Source: Rugamonas apoptosis (GTDB lineage: Bacteria; Pseudomonadota; Gammaproteobacteria; Burkholderiales; Burkholderiaceae_D). Taken from it: a stretch of 64,000 nucleotides of DNA. Shown one piece after another: positions 20,733 through 29,730 of this stretch; positions within the stretch are counted from its first letter, which is position 1; each line of letters begins with the position of its first letter. The stretch lies in assembly GCF_014042355.1 (NCBI RefSeq), contig NZ_JACEZU010000004.1, positions 366,455-430,454 on the forward strand, written 5' to 3'. A program made the position numbers and the translations under genes. The notes under the pieces are model-generated. The model saw only the letters and a program-made list of their open reading frames with translations. It was not told the DNA's origin and did no database searches.

Positions 20733-23402
20733 ATGGCCACGGCAAGCGATTACACTGAAGTGACCCAGCAACTGTATCTGGCCTATTTTGGCCGTCCGGC
20801 CGACCCGATCGGCCTGGCCAACATGACGGCCAACCTGCTCGCCGGTGGCGCGCCCACCCACATCGCCGACTTCAAGCAGGCGTACGCGGCCGGCGGCGTC
20901 GTCAAGACCTTGCTGGACAGCTTCGCCAACAGCCCCGAATCGAGCGCGCTCTACACGGGCGATGACACCCAGTTCATCATCTCCATCTACAACAATGTGC
21001 TGGACCGCGCGCCGCTGTTGAACGGCCTAGCGTTCTGGACCGGGGCCTTGCGCAACCATGACATGACACGCGCGGAAGCGGCCGTGCAAATCATGGCGGC
21101 GGCCGTCAAGCCGGGCGCCAACGCGGCCGACGCCGCCACCGTCGCCGGCCGCATGGCCATGGCGAACTTGTTTACGAACGAACTGGTCACGCAGCAGGAT
21201 GTCGCCTATTACGTCGGCCCGCAGGCGGCCCAGCAAGTGCGCGACCTGATCCGCGTATATGCCGGCACGGGCGACGCCAGCACCCTGCGCGCCGTGATCG
21301 ACGACTTCCTCGCCTCCCGCCACAATCCGATTCCGATGGGCGTGCTGGTGGTGCTGGCGCACGGCCCCGACCACGTCGCCGGCGGCCCCGGCAACGACAC
21401 CATCAACGCGCCCAGCGACGCGCAGGGCGGAGACTCCCTGGAGGCCGGCGACAGCATCGACGGCGCGGGTGGGCGCGACACCATGCTGCTGTCCACACAA
21501 GGGGTGGTCACCCGCGGCGCCACGGTCAGGAATGTTGAAACCGTCAACCTGAGTAGCGAGCATGCCATCACGGCGGCCGACCTGTCCGGCTGGACGGGCC
21601 TGGACACGCTCAACATCACGGCCGCCGGCGCCGTCAGCGGCGTTCTGGCCGCGTCCACGACGGATATATCGCTTGCGGCCGGCCAGGGCGCCGTCACGCT
21701 CAGCGGCGGCCATCATGTGCTGGCCCGCACCGCGCACGGCGACATCACGATCGGTGCCGGCCAGGCCGCCAGCGGCGATGTGGTCGTCTCCAATAGCGCC
21801 GCCGGCGGCGCCATCAACGTGAACGCCGCCGGCTTCGCGACGCTGGTGGCGCAGGATGGCGCGATCAACATCACCGGCACCACCAGCTTCATCGCCAGCG
21901 CCTACACGGCCGTGGCGCTGGCCGAGCGCCACGCCCACCTGGCCGCGCAAGCGAGCGCCAGCGCGGCCGTGGCGACGGCCCAGGCCAGCGGCGACACGAC
22001 CGCGCTGGCCGCCGCCACGGCCGCGCTCAGTGCCGCCAACGCCACCGTGCTGGCGGACGCGGACGCGGCGGCATCGGCCGCCCACGTGGTGGTCACGGCC
22101 ACCAGCAACACGGCGCTGACCAGCGCGACCGTCAATGGCAACTACGGTTCCAGCGGCAACGCCATCACGGACGGCTCGGCCCAGCACAACACCTTGACCT
22201 CAGTCACCCTGAACAACGCGGGCGCCGTCACGCTCACGGGCCAGGCCATCACGTCGGTGTCCGCGACCGGCATGAACGACGATGTCACCATCGTCAACAG
22301 CAAGGCTGGCCATGTGACGGCGCTGACGCTGAACGGCGTGGCCGGCGGCAACTATACCGACGATGGCGCCGCCACCGTGCGGCTCGTGGCCGATGGCGGC
22401 ACGGCCAATGTGCTGGACAGCTTGCATGCGGCCGCCGCGCACACCGTCATCATCACGGGCAGCGGCGGGGTCGAATTGCGCGCGTTCGCGGGCGCCACGG
22501 CTCTGGGCACCATCAACGCGTCCGTCACCGGCGACCTCAAGCTGACCACCGGCGCGCTGGCGCTGTCCGGCACCACCGAGATCAACGCCTACCCGTGCTC
22601 CGGCGCGGTGACCATCGACGCCAGTGGCGCGACGGGCAGCTACCTCCACATTGTCGGCGCCGCCAACGGCGTCAACCACCTGACGGGCAGTGCCACCCAG
22701 GGAAATTACCTGGTCGGCGGCAACGGCGCCAACACGCTGCGCGGCGGCGCGGCGGCGGACTCGTTCCTGGCCTTCGATGGCGACAACACCATCATCGGCG
22801 GCGGCGGCAGCGACAACGCGAAGGTGGGCAATGGTCGCAACACCATCGATATGCGCGGCACGGACAGCGCCAGCGTCATCGTCGGCAATGGCGACAATGT
22901 CATCCTGGGCGGTGGCGGATCCGATCACATCTTTACCGGCACGGGCAGCAACCTGGTCACCGGTGGCGGTGGCGGCGACGTCGTCCGCTTCGGCTTGCAC
23001 GGGACCGGCGTCGTCGACGGCCTCGTGTATGCGAGCCTCAGCGGCGATAACGACACAGGGGGGGCCATCACGGCCAGTGGCTATTTGGGTGCCGTCGATT
23101 TCATCACCGGCCTGCACGGCGGCGACCATATCCAGCTGGGCCAGGCCAGCGGTGCCCTGTCCAATGACCTGGGCGGCGCGTTCACCCACGCGGTGGCGGA
23201 GGGCACGGCATCGGCCGAGATGGTGCGGGGTGACTACGTGGCCAGCACATCGCAATTCATCGCCGCGGCCAACGGCGCCGATACGCTGCTGGCCTGGGCC
23301 GACGCCGATGCCAGCCATGGCACGGCGGCCATCGTCCTGCTGGGCTACGCGGACGCCACGGCCAGCGCAATGAACGCGGCCGGCCTCATCGTCCTGGGTT
23401 GA
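20733..23402 (+). CDS. DUF4214 domain protein with RTX-like repeats, probably secreted
   Basis: An 889-residue protein without signal peptide. Residues about 10-200 form a DUF4214-type helical region (VTQQLYLAYFGRPADPIGL, SIYNNVLDRAPLLNGLAFW). The remainder is a repetitive beta-rich region with many N, G, T and V residues. It contains RTX-like Ca-binding nonapeptides such as GGPGNDTI near residue 220 and a cluster at about 665-750 (GGGGSDNA, GNGDNVILGGGGSDHI, GGGGGDVV). An Ala-rich segment near 390-450 (ASASAAVATAQASGD) interrupts the beta pattern. Such proteins are usually exported by type I secretion and can form surface layers, but no secretion genes are in the window. A GCGCCC-rich leader gives only a weak ribosome site. 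Confidence 0.8.
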   Translation: MATASDYTEVTQQLYLAYFGRPADPIGLANMTANLLAGGAPTHIADFKQAYAAGGVVKTLLDSFANSPESSALYTGDDTQFIISIYNNVLDRAPLLNGLAFWTGALRNHDMTRAEAAVQIMAAAVKPGANAADAATVAGRMAMANLFTNELVTQQDVAYYVGPQAAQQVRDLIRVYAGTGDASTLRAVIDDFLASRHNPIPMGVLVVLAHGPDHVAGGPGNDTINAPSDAQGGDSLEAGDSIDGAGGRDTMLLSTQGVVTRGATVRNVETVNLSSEHAITAADLSGWTGLDTLNITAAGAVSGVLAASTTDISLAAGQGAVTLSGGHHVLARTAHGDITIGAGQAASGDVVVSNSAAGGAINVNAAGFATLVAQDGAINITGTTSFIASAYTAVALAERHAHLAAQASASAAVATAQASGDTTALAAATAALSAANATVLADADAAASAAHVVVTATSNTALTSATVNGNYGSSGNAITDGSAQHNTLTSVTLNNAGAVTLTGQAITSVSATGMNDDVTIVNSKAGHVTALTLNGVAGGNYTDDGAATVRLVADGGTANVLDSLHAAAAHTVIITGSGGVELRAFAGATALGTINASVTGDLKLTTGALALSGTTEINAYPCSGAVTIDASGATGSYLHIVGAANGVNHLTGSATQGNYLVGGNGANTLRGGAAADSFLAFDGDNTIIGGGGSDNAKVGNGRNTIDMRGTDSASVIVGNGDNVILGGGGSDHIFTGTGSNLVTGGGGGDVVRFGLHGTGVVDGLVYASLSGDNDTGGAITASGYLGAVDFITGLHGGDHIQLGQASGALSNDLGGAFTHAVAEGTASAEMVRGDYVASTSQFIAAANGADTLLAWADADASHGTAAIVLLGYADATASAMNAAGLIVLG

Positions 23403-23417
23403 GGCGCGGCATGGCCG

Positions 23418-25556
23418 TCACTGCACGGTCAGCGCCAGGTCGCGTCCCTTGGTGGCCACATTGCCCGCGTAGTCGGCCGCCAGGATGCGCAGCGTGTAGT
23501 CGCCGGGCGCCAGGTCGGCCACGCGCCAGGTGCCCGGCATCGCATTGCCGTTGATGAGCTTGTTGTTCAGCGCATACACGAACCGCGTGCTGGCGCTGCC
23601 GTAGACAGTAATGCCGCTGGCCTCCGCGTAAGCCAGCTTGACGGCTTCCCGGTTGCGCGGCAAGCGGTCGTACAGTTGCGTGATAACGGGCTGCTCATAC
23701 CCGGCCACGGGCGTGCCATCCACATGCAGCAACTGGTAGCCGAGCTTGTAGATGCCGAGCCGGCGCCGGGCCTGGTTGCCATCCATCTGGTCGAAGGCGT
23801 CGACGGCGACGCCCACCTCCCCCAGCGTACGCGGCAGCAGCAAGCGCCCGCCCTGCTTTTGTTTGAGCGGATGGCCGCCACCATCGAGCACATCTATGCT
23901 GACGATCTGGGGCGGCACCGTATCGCGCAAGCCCAGGAACGGCAGGCTCAGCGGGTTGAGCGCGCCGCCATTGGGGGCATAATCGAGGTGCACGTGGGCC
24001 ATGGGGTTGACCGTGCCCAGCGTTTCACCGGCGTCGAAGCGGGTGCCGCGCTTGATGCGGATGCGCTGCGGCTTGCCCTTGTCATCGTTGATCAGCTGAA
24101 AGCGGCCATCGAGCACGCCATCCTTCGCGCCCCGCCCCACCCGCATGTGGATGTAGGCCAGCTCGGCCAGGCCGAAACCTTCCGACAATTCGCCGTAGCC
24201 CCAGTTGGGCAAGGGATCGCTGACCTTGGCCGCCGCCACCGCCAGCACCGGAGTGCCGGGCGCGGCCTGCACATCCAGCCCGGCGTGGAAATGGTCGCGG
24301 CTTTCGCCGTCGCGGTTGCCGCGCACCTCGCCCATCAGCCCCACCACCTCGTGCGGCTGCTCCTGCGGCTTCACGGGCCACAACATGGTGGCGCCATGGG
24401 ACGGTATCGGGCTCAGTCCCGTAGCCGATGGTGCCGGCTGCCCCGCCTTCGGGGGCGCGATGTGGTGCAGGCGGAACGTGGCGGCATCCGTCACGAACAG
24501 CGAACCGTCGGGCGCCAGCGCCATCCCGCGCGGCGCGTACAGGCGCACACTGCCGTCGGCGCCGTAACCGGGCTGGGGTGGATGGTCGACATCGACCAGG
24601 GCCGCCACCGCGCCGGCGGGCGTGATCTGGGCCACCCGGCCGTGGCGGGCGCTGGCCACGTAGATGTAGCCGTCCGCCGTGGCGGCCAACGCCAGCGGCC
24701 TGCGCAGCGGCGCGTCCCGGTCGTCTTCGGGCGCGGCCGCGACGGTCGTCACCTGGCCATCCTTGCCCAGCTTCCGGATGGCGTTGTTCACCATGTCGGC
24801 GATCAACAGTTCGCCGCTGGACGTAAAGGCCAGCCCGGCGGGCGTATCGAAGCGGGCGGCGGCCGCCGGCCCATCCACCAGGCCGGGCACGCCGGTGCCG
24901 GCCACGGTGGTCACAGTGCCGTCGGGCGCGATGCGGCGGATGCGGTCGTTATAGGTGTCGGCCACGTAGACGGCGCCATCGGCCGCCACGGCCACGGCCA
25001 GCGGGCCGTTGAACTGGGCGCCGGCGCCCTTGCCGTCGCGGTAGCCGGCCATGCCGTCACCGGCCAGCGTGGATACCAGGCCCTGCGGCGTCACCTTGCG
25101 GATCGCGTTATTGCCCGTGTCGGCCACGTACAGATTGCCCCCGGCGTCGAGCGCGACGCCGGATGGCGTGTTGAACGCGGCGGCCGTGCCGCTGCCTTCG
25201 GCATAGCCTTCCACGGAGCCGGCCAATGTGGTGCTGCGGCCGTCGGGCGCGATCTTGCGGATGCTGTTGTTGGCGCCGCCATCGGCCAGATACAGGTTGC
25301 CGGCCCGGTCGCGCGCCACGCCGAACGGATCGGCGAAGCGGGTGCCTTTCCCGGGGCCGTCGGCCGCGCCCGGCAGGCCATCGCCGGCCAGCGTACTGAC
25401 CCGCGCCGCCCAGTTGGGCAAGGTGGCCACGGGCTGCTCCACCGCCACCGCGCCCGGACGGCCATGCTGGACCGCAAGGTATGCGGCCACGCCGCCGACG
25501 AGCGCGCCGGACACGGCCACGCCAACCAGGGCCAGTTTGATTTGATTGGGAGACAC
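23418..25556 (-). CDS. NHL-propeller protein fused to an M23-type peptidase domain
   Basis: A 712-residue protein with a GTG start at 25556, preceded by GAAAGG nine bases away. A longer frame reaches 25736 but would cross a strong terminator hairpin, so it was rejected. It has one N-terminal membrane span (about 7-27). Next come at least five NHL repeats with the recurring core LAGDG...G.G..A.F..P.G.A.D..GN.Y.AD..N..IRK, a beta-propeller. An M23/LytM-like domain follows, with HFHAGLD (about residue 422) and HVHLD (about 520), the metal ligands. A C-terminal Ig-like region ends it. A cell-wall peptidase tethered in the periplasm is likely. Confidence 0.8.
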   Translation of the reverse strand: MSPNQIKLALVGVAVSGALVGGVAAYLAVQHGRPGAVAVEQPVATLPNWAARVSTLAGDGLPGAADGPGKGTRFADPFGVARDRAGNLYLADGGANNSIRKIAPDGRSTTLAGSVEGYAEGSGTAAAFNTPSGVALDAGGNLYVADTGNNAIRKVTPQGLVSTLAGDGMAGYRDGKGAGAQFNGPLAVAVAADGAVYVADTYNDRIRRIAPDGTVTTVAGTGVPGLVDGPAAAARFDTPAGLAFTSSGELLIADMVNNAIRKLGKDGQVTTVAAAPEDDRDAPLRRPLALAATADGYIYVASARHGRVAQITPAGAVAALVDVDHPPQPGYGADGSVRLYAPRGMALAPDGSLFVTDAATFRLHHIAPPKAGQPAPSATGLSPIPSHGATMLWPVKPQEQPHEVVGLMGEVRGNRDGESRDHFHAGLDVQAAPGTPVLAVAAAKVSDPLPNWGYGELSEGFGLAELAYIHMRVGRGAKDGVLDGRFQLINDDKGKPQRIRIKRGTRFDAGETLGTVNPMAHVHLDYAPNGGALNPLSLPFLGLRDTVPPQIVSIDVLDGGGHPLKQKQGGRLLLPRTLGEVGVAVDAFDQMDGNQARRRLGIYKLGYQLLHVDGTPVAGYEQPVITQLYDRLPRNREAVKLAYAEASGITVYGSASTRFVYALNNKLINGNAMPGTWRVADLAPGDYTLRILAADYAGNVATKGRDLALTVQ

Positions 25557-25657
25557 GTGCAGCAACCTTTCATTACAAGCAAGGGAATGCAGCTTACCCG
25601 AAGCTTGGTCCGCGAACAATCTTTGCGCGCCGCTTGTTTGCGATGTCCACCACGGAC

Positions 25658-25685
25658 AAAAAAAAGCCCGCTTCAAGAGCGGGCT
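25658..25685 (-). terminator. Rho-independent terminator, minus strand
   Basis: A perfect 8-bp stem (AGCCCGCT / AGCGGGCT) with a 5-base loop is followed on the minus strand by eight T residues (the A run at 25658-25665). It lies upstream of the NHL gene start, so it ends a transcript coming from the right and is not part of that gene. Confidence 0.85.
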
Positions 25686-25800
25686 GAATCTATTTCCTTG
25701 GAGGAGAATAGAGGAGACAGGTGAATGATGCCGCATTGCACTAATTTAAGCCAATTTCAGTTTGTGATGAGAGAAATTTCCCAAACGCATAACTCATGCC
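25658..25800 (-). ncRNA. Candidate small RNA with CU-rich anti-Shine-Dalgarno motifs
   Basis: Between the prc terminator and the NHL gene lies a 140-base interval that ends, on the minus strand, in a strong intrinsic terminator. Just before the terminator the minus-strand RNA would carry two CU-rich segments, TCTCCTC and TCTCCTCC (complements of 25700-25717), which could pair with ribosome binding sites. This is the shape of known regulators with CCUCC-type seeds. No convincing promoter was found, so the 5' end is a guess. The same bases read on the plus strand look like two Shine-Dalgarno sites before a 33-codon frame. Confidence 0.4.
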
Positions 25801-25826
25801 GTACGGCAAAGTCCCGGGATCAATAA
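25725..25826 (+). CDS. Possible 33-residue small ORF (alternative reading of the interval)
   Basis: On the plus strand GAGGAG (25711-25716) lies eight bases before ATG 25725, which opens a frame of 33 codons starting MMPHCTNLS and ending at TAA 25824-25826. The product has no hydrophobic segment or known motif. The ribosome-site spacing is ideal, but both hairpins around it have their T runs on the minus strand. I consider the small-RNA reading more likely. Confidence 0.2.
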   Translation: MMPHCTNLSQFQFVMREISQTHNSCRTAKSRDQ

Positions 25827-25830
25827 AGAA

Positions 25831-25864
25831 ATCGGCCTGGATGCGGTGACGCATCCAGGCCGAT
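25831..25864 (-). terminator. Terminator of the prc gene
   Basis: A perfect 15-bp inverted repeat (ATCGGCCTGGATGCG and its complement) with loop GTGA is followed on the minus strand by a T-rich tract (TTTCTTTATTG). It lies 38 bases after the prc stop. Confidence 0.85.
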
Positions 25865-25901
25865 GGGCTGGCTCCGGCGGCCGGAGCAGCTAAGTTATCG
25901 A

Positions 25902-28154
25902 TTACTTGCTGGCATCCACCGCGTAAGGCAGCACGCGCGATGCCATACGGGTATCCGTTTTGAGCAATCCCACCTCGTCGGCCAGGATGTGCACCGCTTC
26001 GTTCAGCAGCACGTCCTTGGCCGATTTGGCGGCTTTTTCCGCGTCCAGCTCGGCCGACAAGGCCCGTTCATCCGCCTGCAGGCCGTCATCGGTGCGCAGC
26101 GCGCCCTTCACGCCCGCCACCTTGGCACCGGCCTTGGCGCCGGCCTGCTTGAGCAGCGCTTGCTGTTTGAGCAATTCCTTGGGATCGGGCACCAGCACCG
26201 GATCGTCGCCGCCGGGCACGGCCGCCACGGCCAGGCGCGACTCGCGCAGCTTGGCGCGGGCTTCCTGGGCGTCGCGTTCCTTGCGGCGCGACGCTTCGTT
26301 GAGCGAAATCAGGTTGTCCTTGCGCTGCTTCTTGACCAGGTTGATATCTTCCAGCAAGTACTGGAAGTCCTTGTCCTTGGCCACCCGCGCCTCATGTTTC
26401 TTGTCCAGCAGGGGCACGATCTCCTTCAGCTCACCGGCCGGAATGTAGGCGGCCGGACGGATCGACGTCCACGGCAAGGCATTGTCGTAGCTCGATTCGC
26501 CGAAACTGTCGGAATCGGCCATCACGGGCAGCTTGATGTCGGGCGTGACGCCGCGCAACTGGGTGGTGCCGCCGTTGATGCGGAAAAATTGCGCCACCGT
26601 CATCTTCAGTTCGCCCAGCCGGGCCTTGTCGCCTTGGGCGAAGCGGTCCAGGTTGATCAGCTGCTGCACCGTCCCCTTGCCGAAGCTCGGTTCGCCGATG
26701 ATGAGGCCCCGGCCGTAATCCTGGATCGCGGCCGCGAAGATCTCGGACGCCGAGGCCGAGCCACGGTTGATCAGCACGCCCACCGGGCCGTCCCAGGCCA
26801 GGCCGGGATTGTTATCGCTTTCCACTTCGATGCGGCCTTCGGCGTTACGCTGCTGCACCACCGGGCCCTTGTCGATGAACAGGCCGGTCAGTTCCACCGC
26901 CTCGTTCAGCGAGCCGCCGCCGTTGCCGCGCAGGTCGATGAGCACGTTGTCCACTTTTTCCTTCTTCAGCTCGCCCAGCAGGCGGGCCACGTCGCGGGTG
27001 GCGCTCTTGAAGTTGGGGTCGCCCTTGCGGCGCGCTTCGAAGTCCTGGTAGAAGGTGGGCAGCGAAATCACGCCCACGCGGCGCTTGGCCGTGCCGTCAC
27101 GCACTTCCAGGATGGATTTCTTGGCCGATTGCTCCTCCATGCTGATCTTCTTGCGCACCAGCGACAGCGTCATATGCTTGCCGTCCGGCCCTGCATCGGC
27201 CGGCAATACGTCCAGCCGCACGGTGGAATCCTTGGGGCCGCGGATCAGGGCCACCACATCGTCGATACGCCAGCCCAGCACGTCCGTCATGGGCGAGTTG
27301 TCATCCTTGGCCACGGCCAGGATACGGTCGCCCACCTTGATCTTGCCCGACAGGCCGGCCGGGCTGCCCGGCACCACTTCGCGCACCACCGTGTATTCGT
27401 CACGGGTCTGCAGCACGCAACCGATGCCTTCCAGCGACAGGCGCATGGCGATGTCGAAGTTCTCCGACGCGCGCGGCCCCAGATAGTTGGTGTGCGGCTC
27501 GATCGACATGGCGTAGGCGTTCATGAAGATCTGGAACACATCTTCATTGTTGAGCTTGCGCGAGCGGCTCAGGTAGTTCTCATAGCGCTTGTCGAGCGTG
27601 TCGCGGATGGCCTTGTCGTCCTTGCCGGCCAGTTTCAGGCGCAGCCAGTCGTTCTTGACGCGCTTGCGCCACAGTTCCCTGATCTCGGCGTCGGACTTGA
27701 CCCAGTCCGCCTTTTCGCGGTCGTACTGGTAACTTTCATCCACGGCGAAGTCGAATTTAGTCTTGAGCAATTCACGGGCGTAGCCGATGCGCTCGTTGAA
27801 GCGTTGCTGGTACAGGTTGTAGATGGCGAACGGTACGCTCAGGTTCTCGCCGTTGATGGCGTCGTCGAGCCGGCTGCGCGCGCTGGCGAACTGGTCCAGG
27901 TCAGCCTGCACGAAGAACAGTTTTTCCCCGTCCAGCGACTTGAAATAGCGGTCGAAGATTTTTTCCGACATGGCGTCGTCCAGCGGCATCGCCTTGTAGT
28001 GGTAGCGCGACAGCACGCGCGAAGCCCACAGGGCCGCCTGGGTCTGCTGCGGCAGGGGTTTCAGCTGGGTATCGCCCAGTTTTTCCGTTTGCGCCGACAT
28101 GGCGCTCAGCGATACAGACATGGCCAGCGCGACCAACAACATGTGCTTCTTCAT
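25902..28154 (-). CDS. prc: Tail-specific (C-terminal processing) protease Prc/Tsp
   Basis: A 750-residue periplasmic S41 protease. It has a signal peptide (MKKHMLLVALAMSVSLSAMSA), an N-terminal helical domain and a PDZ domain (VPGSPAGLSGKIKVGDRIL, about 305-385) that recognises C-termini. The catalytic core has GSASASEIFAAAIQDYGRG (Ser about 465) and FGKGTVQ (Lys about 490), the Ser/Lys dyad. A charged C-terminal region rich in Lys and Glu completes the fold. Length is close to E. coli Prc (682) plus a tail. It degrades misfolded or tagged periplasmic proteins and trims murein-enzyme regulators. It stands alone with its own terminator. Confidence 0.95.
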   Translation of the reverse strand: MKKHMLLVALAMSVSLSAMSAQTEKLGDTQLKPLPQQTQAALWASRVLSRYHYKAMPLDDAMSEKIFDRYFKSLDGEKLFFVQADLDQFASARSRLDDAINGENLSVPFAIYNLYQQRFNERIGYARELLKTKFDFAVDESYQYDREKADWVKSDAEIRELWRKRVKNDWLRLKLAGKDDKAIRDTLDKRYENYLSRSRKLNNEDVFQIFMNAYAMSIEPHTNYLGPRASENFDIAMRLSLEGIGCVLQTRDEYTVVREVVPGSPAGLSGKIKVGDRILAVAKDDNSPMTDVLGWRIDDVVALIRGPKDSTVRLDVLPADAGPDGKHMTLSLVRKKISMEEQSAKKSILEVRDGTAKRRVGVISLPTFYQDFEARRKGDPNFKSATRDVARLLGELKKEKVDNVLIDLRGNGGGSLNEAVELTGLFIDKGPVVQQRNAEGRIEVESDNNPGLAWDGPVGVLINRGSASASEIFAAAIQDYGRGLIIGEPSFGKGTVQQLINLDRFAQGDKARLGELKMTVAQFFRINGGTTQLRGVTPDIKLPVMADSDSFGESSYDNALPWTSIRPAAYIPAGELKEIVPLLDKKHEARVAKDKDFQYLLEDINLVKKQRKDNLISLNEASRRKERDAQEARAKLRESRLAVAAVPGGDDPVLVPDPKELLKQQALLKQAGAKAGAKVAGVKGALRTDDGLQADERALSAELDAEKAAKSAKDVLLNEAVHILADEVGLLKTDTRMASRVLPYAVDASK

Positions 28155-28372
28155 CGGCTTACTCCGAACTTTGATGTGTGCATGAAACTACGCGCGGCGC
28201 AAACCGCGCATGGGACGACGAAACTGCCAACCAGACTGCGGACGACACTACGGCCGAGACTGCGTTTAGAGCGCTTCAATTCTACAGGATAGCATCTGCC
28301 GCACGACTCGTGGCAGCACAGTTTCCCCGTCTATGCTTAAGCGGGCCTGAAGACGGCGCCCCACCGCCGCCC

Positions 28373-28909
28373 TCATTGGCCCCACTGGCGCCAGGCCAGC
28401 CACAAGCCGGCCGTGATCAGCAGGTAAGGCCAGGAGCGCACGGCGATCTTCCAGTCCACCTTGGACGGCCAGCAAGCCAGGAACTGGGGCGCCACGGCGA
28501 ACGCCAGCGCCAGGTCCAGCCACTGGAAATGCCAGCCGGGGTGGGTACGCCAGGCCGCCACCAGCACGGGCAGCAATACCACCAGGAACGGCGCCAGCGC
28601 GGCCGGGGCGGCGTTATACCAGCGCACCCGGGTGAGCAGCACGGAACCGAGTTCCCAGCCCTGCCCCACGCGGCGCGGGATGATGGTGAACGAGCCGGGA
28701 CGGGCGCCCGTCAGCAGGCCGACACTGAAATGGGCCAGTTCGTGGCAGGCCGTGCCGGCCGCCGTGAACAGGAAAAAGAAGGGATGGCGGGCCGACAGCG
28801 AGCGGATCAGCAGCGCCAGCAGCACCGACGGCGCCAGATACAGCAACATGTCGCCATGCCGGCACAGCCAGGCCGGCGCCAGCGCCGCGCAGCTGAGCAG
28901 GCTAGCCAT
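28373..28909 (-). CDS. Small M50-like integral membrane metalloprotease candidate
   Basis: A 178-residue protein made almost wholly of membrane spans (about five or six). The second long hydrophobic stretch carries HELAH at residues 56-60, an HExxH zinc motif inside a membrane segment (FTAAGTACHELAHFSVGLLTG), which is characteristic of site-2-protease-like M50 proteins. A candidate third-ligand region is the later segment with WLDLALAF, but I see no clear NPxxG or LDG. It may be a degenerate or non-proteolytic relative. It lies between prc and tdk on the same strand, without tight coupling. Confidence 0.6.
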   Translation of the reverse strand: MASLLSCAALAPAWLCRHGDMLLYLAPSVLLALLIRSLSARHPFFFLFTAAGTACHELAHFSVGLLTGARPGSFTIIPRRVGQGWELGSVLLTRVRWYNAAPAALAPFLVVLLPVLVAAWRTHPGWHFQWLDLALAFAVAPQFLACWPSKVDWKIAVRSWPYLLITAGLWLAWRQWGQ

Positions 28910-28934
28910 GGCGGCCTCGGATGGATGTCATCGC

Positions 28935-29486
28935 TTATTCGGCGTAGAAGCAGCGGCCGCAAGCCTGGCGGTAACTTTCATTGCCGCCGATGCTGATCTG
29001 TTCGCCGTCCTTGATCCGGTTGCCGTGCGCGTCGACGCGTATATTCATGGTCGCTTTCTTGCCGCAAGTACAGATGTTTTTCAGTTCTTCAATATCGTCG
29101 GCCAAAGCCAGCAAATAGGCCGAACCGGGGAACGGTTCGCCCCGGAAATCCGTGCGCAAGCCATAGCAGATCACGGGCACGCCGCGGGTCTGGGCCAGCT
29201 GGTGCAGTTGCTGGACCTGGCGCGGCGACAGGAATTGCGATTCGTCGATCAGCACGCAGGCCACCTTGGGGATCTCAGCCAGGAAATTCGTGTCGTCGCG
29301 GAACACCTCCACCTCGCGCTGCGGCCCCAGGCGCGACGTCACCCGGCCCACGCCGTAGCGGTCGTCGATGGCGGCCGTGTAGAGCCGCACCTGCTGGCCC
29401 TGTTCCTCGTAGTTATGCGCCACCTGCAACATCGCCGTGGATTTGCCCGCGTTCATCGCGGAATACCGAAAATAAAGTTTTGCCAC
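28935..29486 (-). CDS. tdk: Thymidine kinase (type II)
   Basis: A 183-residue kinase that salvages thymidine to dTMP with ATP. The GTG at 29486 is chosen because the conserved family start (AKLYFRYSAMNAGKST) begins there. The Walker A motif is at about residues 10-17, the DESQFL motif provides the catalytic Asp/Glu, and zinc Cys pairs CTC and CGRC appear in the lasso region and at the C-terminus (ending CFYAE). Length is typical of the E. coli type (205) minus a short tail. It is divergent from cbs across a 244-base gap that must hold both promoters. Confidence 0.93.
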   Translation of the reverse strand: MAKLYFRYSAMNAGKSTAMLQVAHNYEEQGQQVRLYTAAIDDRYGVGRVTSRLGPQREVEVFRDDTNFLAEIPKVACVLIDESQFLSPRQVQQLHQLAQTRGVPVICYGLRTDFRGEPFPGSAYLLALADDIEELKNICTCGKKATMNIRVDAHGNRIKDGEQISIGGNESYRQACGRCFYAE

Positions 29487-29730
29487 CGCTGCCTTCTGTC
29501 CCTGATGTGCTTGAATACGATGCCTGGCCGGCTGGCGGATTATAAACCGCCGTCCGCCAAATAAGCGCATACTTGTCGCACAGGCACTGCGTCAGCCGTT
29601 GCAAGATTGCATAAGCAAACACGGAATCATTCCTTCCCAGCGTGGCGGGGTTGACCTACGCTCACTTCCTTGTCACGTACAGCACGGACCGCCACCAGCG
29701 GCCCCGCCTGTTGCGCAGCCAGGAGGCCCT

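Noticed and set aside
25556..25736. Extension of the NHL-M23 gene to an ATG at 25736
   Set aside because: The extension would cross a strong terminator hairpin with eight T residues, and a GTG with ribosome site lies at the start of the membrane anchor.
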